Notes under the pieces: generated by a model
What the model was told of the DNA's origin: nothing
What the model saw: only the letters and a program-made list of their open reading frames with translations
The model's database searches: none
Part shown: one piece after another, positions 35,898-39,227 of the stretch
Layout of the letters: each line of letters opens with the position of its first letter
Numbering within the stretch: position 1 is the stretch's first letter
Origin: a virus
Reading direction: 5' to 3' (one strand)
Length of the DNA stretch: 39,227 nt
IMG/VR virus record: IMGVR_UViG_3300020473_000058
Location: 1-39,227 of that record
Translations under genes and position numbers: made by a program

Positions 35898-36689
35898 ATG
35901 AAATCGTTACTGATCAACGCAGGGTTTGGATGGTGTGCCACTACACCACTTTTTCGTACATTATGCAGAACCAATGATTATTGTATCAAAAAGAAGACAA
36001 GTGAAGGTGGTTTTCCCAAGGAACCACACTTACTTCTAAAAATACTGGAGAGACACACGGATGACCGTGCCATAAGAGATGCTTGGAATATCATAGATGC
36101 TGAGAGATTTGCGACCATAGAGGGTTACGTCGAGTATATCAATAATTTACCTGGAGAGAGGGTTACCGACTTCTCTAATACTAATGCAGATTTGCCCGAA
36201 GAGTTTATAGATGCAATTGCACCGACACTTCTAAATCACTTTGATGTAAAAGTGACAATGATTGTTAGAGATCCCGTGAGAAGATACTACTCATTGTGTA
36301 ATCATCTCTATAAGAAAGACATACGTAATCGAATACATGGAGATATAATACAATACTTTCGACATATGCTACAACATTGTAGTCATTCCTATGTTAGAAC
36401 ATATCGAATGTATAGTAAATGGTTTCCAACTTATTCGATAGTTATGGAAGACCTGTGGAAAAACCCAGAGAAAGAACTACCAAAGTTATCTGAGTTCCTT
36501 GAATATCCATTGAAAAAGTTACATCCGAATGTCTACCATGATGGTGTCAAGCACGATAAACTAAAAGACCAATGGACTGATGATATACCACTAAGTCCTA
36601 TTGGTTATCAGATGGCTAGAAAGGAACTACAATGGGTGTATGATGAGTGGATGTCTGAGTTTGGTAACATTCCTTCATCATGGTGTTGA
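35898..36689 (+). CDS. Sulfotransferase
   Basis: A 263-aa protein from the ATG at 35898-35900; a TTG 24 nt upstream is less likely. The 5'-phosphosulfate-binding-type loop is GFGWCATTPLFRTL (9-22). The 3'-phosphate-binding motif is MIVRDPVRRYYS (121-132), a close fit to the RDP..R.YS signature. A downstream IVMEDLWKNPEKELPKLSEFL matches the sulfotransferase 'ExL..dP..L..FLG' region. It would use PAPS to sulfate a sugar or other hydroxyl acceptor. It differs from the two P-loop paralogues at the left edge and is closer to bacterial Stf/NodH-type enzymes. It is transcribed opposite to the SGNH genes. Confidence 0.85.
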   Translation: MKSLLINAGFGWCATTPLFRTLCRTNDYCIKKKTSEGGFPKEPHLLLKILERHTDDRAIRDAWNIIDAERFATIEGYVEYINNLPGERVTDFSNTNADLPEEFIDAIAPTLLNHFDVKVTMIVRDPVRRYYSLCNHLYKKDIRNRIHGDIIQYFRHMLQHCSHSYVRTYRMYSKWFPTYSIVMEDLWKNPEKELPKLSEFLEYPLKKLHPNVYHDGVKHDKLKDQWTDDIPLSPIGYQMARKELQWVYDEWMSEFGNIPSSWC

Positions 36690-36714
36690 CAGGATATAGA
36701 GAACAGGTTATAAT
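36686..36714 (+). promoter_or_regulatory. Consensus sigma70 promoter for ncRNA and tRNA-Asp
   Basis: TTGACA (36686-36691), exactly 17 nt, then TATAAT (36709-36714): a perfect match to the housekeeping sigma70 promoter with optimal spacing. The -35 box overlaps the TGA stop of the sulfotransferase. The expected start is near 36721, exactly where a 6-bp hairpin begins. It should be used by host RNA polymerase without a phage activator, so early or constitutive expression is inferred. Confidence 0.9.
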
Positions 36715-36720
36715 ATGTAC

Positions 36721-36925
36721 ATCGAAGCGACGGTTTCGATACGGGGATGACTGAATAATCTTTCTGGCATTTGGCTGGATAAGGTGATGAGACACAGGTG
36801 GTGCTGCTGTGGTTTTCCACAGAACCGATCAACCAATCGGGTCTCAGGCAGAGGCGAATCTTACTAACTGTAGTAATGCCCTCCTCTTGTTGGTAATAAC
36901 AGCAATCCAACTCCCCACCCTTTTT
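36721..36925 (+). ncRNA. Unclassified structured RNA, about 205 nt
   Basis: This stretch has no credible reading frame downstream of a perfect promoter. The elements visible by eye are as follows. ATCGAA/TTCGAT hairpin at 36721-36740. GGGGA (36743-36747) pairing with TCCCC (36912-36916) to close the molecule. TGAGAC/GTCTCA (36788-36793, 36841-36846) enclosing CTGTGG-TTTT-CCACAG (36807-36822) and CCGAT-CAACCA-ATCGG (36825-36840). AGAGG/CCTCT around a TTACTA-ACTG-TAGTAA hairpin. GTTGG/CCAAC near the 3' end. A T5 tract at 36921-36925 follows. It does not match 6S, RNase P RNA or tmRNA as I know them. Confidence 0.65.
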
Positions 36926-36927
36926 CA

Positions 36928-37001
36928 GGGATAGTAGTTCAGTGGTTTAGAACGCTGCCCTGTCACGGCAGAGGTCGTCGGTTCAAATCCGATCTGTCCC
37001 G
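36928..37001 (+). tRNA. tRNA-Asp (GTC)
   Basis: A 74-nt cloverleaf. The acceptor stem GGGATAG pairs with CTGTCCC (one G-T pair), with discriminator G. The D stem is GTTC/GAAC, the anticodon arm CTGCC-CTGTCAC-GGCAG with anticodon GTC, and the T arm GTCGG-TTCAAAT-CCGAT. No 3' CCA is encoded. It lies downstream of the structured RNA in the same orientation, two bases after a T-tract, so it is probably co-transcribed and processed. Confidence 0.95.
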
Positions 37002-37025
37002 TTTTCCACAGAGGTTGTGGAAAAC
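37001..37025 (+). repeat. Perfect 10-bp inverted repeat after the tRNA
   Basis: GTTTTCCACA, loop GAGGT, TGTGGAAAAC. It starts on the tRNA discriminator base. Each arm carries TTTTCCACA, the 9-mer known as the cyanobacterial DnaA box. There is no U-tract after it, so it is more likely a processing signal, a protein-binding site, or both, than a strong terminator. Confidence 0.7.
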
Positions 37026-37041
37026 TTATAGTACATATGTT

Positions 37042-37605
37042 ATGTCTTTAAAGGATTACATCCATATCTCACATATTGGTGATGATTTTATAAAAGATAA
37101 AGAGTTACTTATTTCTAAACTTATTATACAACATAAATGGAGTGATAAGTTCTATAAGGCATTACAATCATCTGTATTGACTCCTGCTCCAACTACTTAC
37201 CCACTCTTTGAACCTGTCTTTGAGAAAACATATGCAGAATATAAAAGAATATATCAAGATAATACTGAGATAGATGATGATATCACAAAAATTCAATCAT
37301 ATTACCTAACTCAGAATAAAGATTGTAATGCCTATAACTGGCATCATCATATACCTAAAGTATATAATACTACTCACTTATGTGACGAAAATTCTGGAAT
37401 CCTTATAAGTGCTGTTTATTACTTACGTCTACCAGAAGGTAGTGGTGGTATCAAATTCAAAGATGACTTTGAGGAAATAGAACTCATGCCCTCTGAGGGC
37501 GATCTCTTTTTCTTTCCTTATAATATGTGGCATACGCCATCACTGAATACTTGTACTGATTATAGAATATCCTTCAATATTAATATTTTTCCGAAAAATT
37601 TATAG
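37042..37605 (+). CDS. 2-oxoglutarate/Fe(II)-dependent oxygenase-like protein
   Basis: A 187-aa protein from the ATG at 37042-37044; the longer TTG start at 37015 would begin inside the inverted repeat. The jelly-roll core motifs are YNWHHHIP (97-104), with the metal-binding His, SAVYYLRLP (123-131), PSEGDLFFFPYNMWHTPS (150-167), with the distal His, and RISFNINIF (175-183), with the Arg that binds 2-oxoglutarate. The layout is that of the phage 'SGVYYL...FP...H.V...R.SISFN' family. It would hydroxylate an unknown substrate. It is a common accessory gene of cyanomyoviruses. Confidence 0.82.
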   Translation: MSLKDYIHISHIGDDFIKDKELLISKLIIQHKWSDKFYKALQSSVLTPAPTTYPLFEPVFEKTYAEYKRIYQDNTEIDDDITKIQSYYLTQNKDCNAYNWHHHIPKVYNTTHLCDENSGILISAVYYLRLPEGSGGIKFKDDFEEIELMPSEGDLFFFPYNMWHTPSLNTCTDYRISFNINIFPKNL

Positions 37606-37758
37606 GGCGATTTTTTTATTTGGAAAAAAATTTTTGATTTCCATAGGTCGCTCGTTGGTAAACGTTTGTAGGTTAGAAAGAAGGTACTTTTTTAGCCACC
37701 GCCCCCACTAATTAACATATAAGGGGGCAAATACACTGTCAATTACTGATAATTCACC

Positions 37759-37787
37759 TTGACAAATTGGCGGCACTATGTTATAAC
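37759..37787 (+). promoter_or_regulatory. Sigma70-like promoter, TTGACA-N17-TATAAC
   Basis: TTGACA (37759-37764) and TATAAC (37782-37787), separated by 17 nt, only one base from consensus. A start near 37794 would give a transcript with no long ORF, only a seven-codon MKNAPSE after an unsupported ATG. It would run antisense into the terminator and 3' end of the 53-aa gene. A small or antisense RNA is inferred. Confidence 0.6.
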
Positions 37788-37822
37788 AACTGTGTGTGCC
37801 ACTAAGTGTTAATTATAAACAT

Positions 37823-37854
37823 GAAAAATGCCCCCAGTGAGTAACACTGAGAGC
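37823..37854 (-). terminator. Intrinsic terminator of the small-gene operon
   Basis: On the minus strand GCTCTCAGTG, loop TTACT, CACTGGGGGC then ATTTTTC. The 10-bp RNA stem includes G-U pairs that become C-A mismatches on the other strand, so the hairpin is specific to leftward transcription. It lies 58 nt after the stop of the 53-aa gene. Confidence 0.75.
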
Positions 37855-37911
37855 ACTGTAATTACAATGACAAACTAATAAGAATTGACTGTCAATTTGA
37901 CTGTAATTCTT

Positions 37912-38073
37912 TTACCATTCACCCCTGTAATACTTGTACAAAATGTGACGAACTGCACGAGAAGTTTGTGCTGCTTCGAGTTCACTTAGTGCCTGTGATT
38001 TTGGCATAATTGTTGTTAAGAACGAATGGACGATTTGACTGTCTTTGTTGTTATAAACGGTGGGCGAAGTCAT
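37912..38073 (-). CDS. Small protein, unknown function (53 aa)
   Basis: A 53-codon ORF from ATG 38071-38073 to TAA 37912-37914. The N-terminal part (MTSPTVYNNKDSQIVHSF) is polar. The C-terminal part (SQALSELEAAQTSRAVRHIL, then YKYYRGEW) looks like a basic amphipathic helix with an aromatic tail. An internal ATG at codon 23 could start a 31-aa form. Codon choice and amino-acid order look protein-like, and it sits between a leftward gene run and a leftward terminator. It is not recognised as a known family; a host-takeover or nucleic-acid-binding peptide is only a guess. Confidence 0.7.
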   Translation of the reverse strand: MTSPTVYNNKDSQIVHSFLTTIMPKSQALSELEAAQTSRAVRHILYKYYRGEW

Positions 38074-38276
38074 TCCACGAAATTAACACTTATTGACGAA
38101 ATATTGCAGTTCGGTTAGTAACACTTGACATCTGATAATCTGCTCGCTAAGGTAACAATAACTGTGAGGTATTCTGTCAACGATTGTTATCAACAATTCA
38201 AAGACGATTTATCCACAGTTTATAATACTTTTTACACAAGTCTGTGGAAAAGTATAAAGAACTCAGATACATTTTA
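38074..38276. other. 203-nt spacer with DnaA-box-like sites
   Basis: Between two leftward small genes. It contains TTATCCACA (38209-38217, the E. coli-type DnaA box), TGTGGAAAA (38243-38251, TTTTCCACA on the minus strand), a one-mismatch TTATCAACA (38187-38195) and an A/T-rich core with TATAAT. A 24-codon frame starting 4 nt after the 51-aa gene stop spans the two boxes (MYLSSLYFSTDLCKKYYK...); I do not call it as a gene. Confidence 0.5.
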
Positions 38277-38432
38277 TTAGACATTCTTTACATTTTGCGT
38301 GTTGCAATTTACCTTGAATAAAATAGCATCTTCTCTATGTAATTTGAACAGTTCGTTGTAAACAATAGATGGCATACTTTTGTCAGTGTTTGTAATACTT
38401 TTGGCAACACGATTAGGGTTAGTTGTTATCAT
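38277..38432 (-). CDS. Small protein, unknown function (51 aa)
   Basis: A 51-aa ORF, MITTNPNRVAKSITNTDKSM at the start, then PSIVYNELFKLHREDAILFK and VNCNTQNVKNV. Its ATG overlaps the TGA of the upstream 62-aa gene as ATGA, the same coupling used at the other junctions in this operon, which is strong support for a real gene. It is basic with a likely central helix. The family is not recognised. Confidence 0.75.
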   Translation of the reverse strand: MITTNPNRVAKSITNTDKSMPSIVYNELFKLHREDAILFKVNCNTQNVKNV

Positions 38433-38617
38433 TTGCGTGTCCTGCGGAAACTATCAATAATTGCCTCAGATTCACGAGATAAACTATCAACAATGTTATG
38501 TGAATCTAACTGATGAAAAATATCATTTTCATCTACATAATTGTCTTGGTTGTAATCAAAATCTGCTTGGTAATCCTCGTCAGATTGTTGATAGTTAGTG
38601 AAGGAAGAATAGGTCAT
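38429..38617 (-). CDS. Small acidic protein, unknown function (62 aa)
   Basis: A 62-aa protein with an Asp/Tyr/Gln-rich N-terminal half (MTYSSFTNYQQSDEDYQADF, then DYNQDNYVDENDIFHQL) and a basic C-terminus (SFRRTRK). The DYNQDNYVDENDI segment has the spacing of an EF-hand or dockerin-like Ca-binding loop (D-x-N-x-D-x-Y-V-D-x-x-D), but only one loop is present. Its stop overlaps the next start. It is part of the small early-type gene run; the function is unknown. Confidence 0.7.
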   Translation of the reverse strand: MTYSSFTNYQQSDEDYQADFDYNQDNYVDENDIFHQLDSHNIVDSLSRESEAIIDSFRRTRK

Positions 38618-38622
38618 GGAAA

Positions 38623-38961
38623 CTAATAACGAGATGGGATAGATTTGTAAGGGTTTGTTGTATCTAATTGCTCTGTAATTTCATTGATCTGAATGTTATC
38701 AACTAACTCGTAATATAGATCATCTGAGTAACAATCAATTTCCTCTTTTAGTTCATGTTGTGATAACTTAGAGAAGTAATCTGTCAACTGTTCTTGTGCA
38801 TAACACACTAAAGTTTTCATGTCCATACTATCAACAACTAACTCAACATACTGTTCAATAACTTCATCTAACTGTGCCGAATTTAGTTGCTTATGTGTTA
38901 TTATCTGTTTGGCATCTAATTCACTATTAGTGGGATCAGGATTTGCTTTGATTGTTGTCAT
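38623..38961 (-). CDS. Small acidic helical protein, paralogue of the 71-aa neighbour
   Basis: A 112-aa protein, strongly acidic. Residues 26-93 line up with the upstream 71-aa protein: Q-L-(D/S)-(x)-(V/T)-(I/V)-x-x-Y-x-E, then M/L...L(V)x(F/Y)...(L)..YLS/KLS..EL(E/K)E(E/R)I. The all-helical pattern suggests a small bundle. The ribosome binding site GGAGGT lies inside the last codons of the upstream gene, 7 nt before the ATG. The function is unknown; it probably belongs to the rapidly evolving early genes of the phage. Confidence 0.75.
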   Translation of the reverse strand: MTTIKANPDPTNSELDAKQIITHKQLNSAQLDEVIEQYVELVVDSMDMKTLVCYAQEQLTDYFSKLSQHELKEEIDCYSDDLYYELVDNIQINEITEQLDTTNPYKSIPSRY

Positions 38962-39173
38962 TTTGTGACCTCCTTATTTGCGAGAGTTGTGAATAAATTG
39001 TAATCATATTTCTTGGCAATTCTTTCCTCTAACTCTTCTTCTGATAAGTATAACAAACTGTGTAGCATATTAGATGATATAAATTGCACTAAATCTTCTC
39101 TTCTCAAATTGTTAGTTAGTGCCTCAGTATATGCAGTAACAGTGTTACTTAGTTGAGTTGCAGTTAGTTTCAT
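38958..39173 (-). CDS. Small helical protein, unknown function (71 aa)
   Basis: A 71-aa protein (MKLTATQLSNTVTAYTEALT at the start, YLSEEELEERIAKKYDYNLF near the end), probably three helices. It shares its core pattern with the following 112-aa protein, so they are likely a duplicated pair. The stop overlaps the next ATG as AAATGA, with the GAGGTC ribosome binding site built into the Glu-Val codons. It is preceded by the same GAGGTCGC..AAATGA arrangement at the junction with the gene upstream. Confidence 0.75.
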   Translation of the reverse strand: MKLTATQLSNTVTAYTEALTNNLRREDLVQFISSNMLHSLLYLSEEELEERIAKKYDYNLFTTLANKEVTK

Positions 39174-39227
39174 TTAGCGACCTCAATATACTTCATGTAA
39201 GATGAAAAGAATTGTGGTAAATGAAAG
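39170..39227 (-). CDS. Partial CDS, C-terminus of unknown protein
   Basis: The 3' end of a leftward gene that enters from the right edge. It reads FHLPQFFSSYMKYIEVAK then TGA, with the TGA overlapping the ATG of the 71-aa gene. The overlap and the GAGGTC site inside its last codons mirror the next junction, supporting a genuine operon gene. The fragment is too short to classify. Confidence 0.6.
   Translation of the reverse strand, partial: FHLPQFFSSYMKYIEVAK

Larger units (their letters stand above)
37606..37911. other. 306-nt non-coding region with promoter, terminator and repeats
   Basis: No reading frame of note on either strand. It contains an A/T block (37612-37640) just after the oxygenase, a GCCCCC/GGGGGC inverted repeat with 16-nt loop (37701-37728), a plus-strand promoter-like pair at 37759-37787, the minus-strand terminator at 37823-37854 and two copies of TTGACTGT (37885-37892 and 37897-37904). 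It separates the rightward RNA/oxygenase unit from the leftward small-gene unit. Confidence 0.7.

Noticed and set aside
36608-36910. 100-codon minus-strand ORF across the ncRNA region
   Set aside because: Cys/Ser/Tyr-rich with no protein-like pattern, antisense to the sulfotransferase end, the consensus promoter and the structured RNA.
36721-36925. tmRNA or RNase P RNA identity for the structured RNA
   Set aside because: A GGTTTCGA segment resembles the tmRNA 5' region and ACAGAACC resembles the RNase P 3' region. There is no matching acceptor stem, tag reading frame or core RNase P element, so the RNA is left unclassified.
37701-37728. GCCCCC/GGGGGC inverted repeat as a terminator
   Set aside because: The loop is 16 nt and neither side has a U-tract in the direction of transcription; kept only as a described element.
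38204-38276. 24-codon minus-strand ORF after the 51-aa gene
   Set aside because: Start is 4 nt after a stop but there is no ribosome site and the frame is very short; the DnaA-like boxes inside explain the sequence at least as well.
1-39227. CRISPR arrays, insertion sequences, integrase or attachment sites
   Set aside because: No regularly spaced repeats, transposase or integrase genes or terminal inverted repeats were seen; the only mobile-type gene is the HNH endonuclease.

Overview
The window looks like about 39 kb of a T4-like cyanomyovirus genome (a phage of marine Synechococcus or Prochlorococcus). It is AT-rich and tightly packed, with almost everything on the minus strand. The diagnostic genes are the baseplate wedge proteins gp25, gp6 and gp8. 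They occur together with very long cyanophage-type structural proteins (2742, 2362, 1198 and 1048 aa), a YHYH-domain baseplate protein, a NodU-type carbamoyltransferase and a tRNA. Host assignment is inferred from family knowledge; no photosynthesis gene lies in the window.

Layout, read right to left in the direction of minus-strand transcription. (1) 37.9-39.2 kb: a run of very small, overlapping genes of unknown function, including two of 51 and 53 codons found here by eye. It ends at an intrinsic terminator near 37.84 kb. (2) 36.7-38.3 kb: a non-coding and RNA-rich zone. It has a perfect consensus sigma70 promoter (TTGACA-N17-TATAAT) driving an unclassified structured RNA of about 200 nt and a tRNA-Asp. 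A second consensus-like promoter lies at 37.76 kb, and five DnaA-box-like 9-mers are spread across the zone. A 2-oxoglutarate oxygenase and a sulfotransferase on the plus strand flank the RNA genes. (3) 29.7-35.7 kb: a leftward cluster of five divergent SGNH/GDSL-hydrolase-like paralogues, interrupted by an HNH endonuclease, then a carbamoyltransferase, a glycosyltransferase and a 57-aa protein, closed by a strong GNRA-loop terminator. (4) 7.2-29.6 kb: baseplate operon gp25, gp6, a 2742-aa YHYH protein, a 1048-aa structural protein, gp8 and a 2362-aa DUF4815-like structural protein. (5) 2.1-7.2 kb: small structural/accessory proteins and a 1198-aa repeat-rich tail-fibre-like protein. (6) 0-2.1 kb: two tandem sulfotransferase-like P-loop paralogues, a SAM methyltransferase and the start of another gene.

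Taken together, the virion adhesion and baseplate genes are bracketed by an unusually rich set of glycan-modification-type enzymes: three sulfotransferase-like proteins, a methyltransferase, a carbamoyltransferase, a glycosyltransferase and five SGNH hydrolase-like proteins. This recalls the enzyme classes that decorate Nod factors. I infer that they modify a surface glycan, on the virion or the host, but no substrate can be read from the sequence. Several small late-type promoters (CTAAATA or ATAAATA) sit just ahead of the structural genes, as expected for T4-like late transcription.
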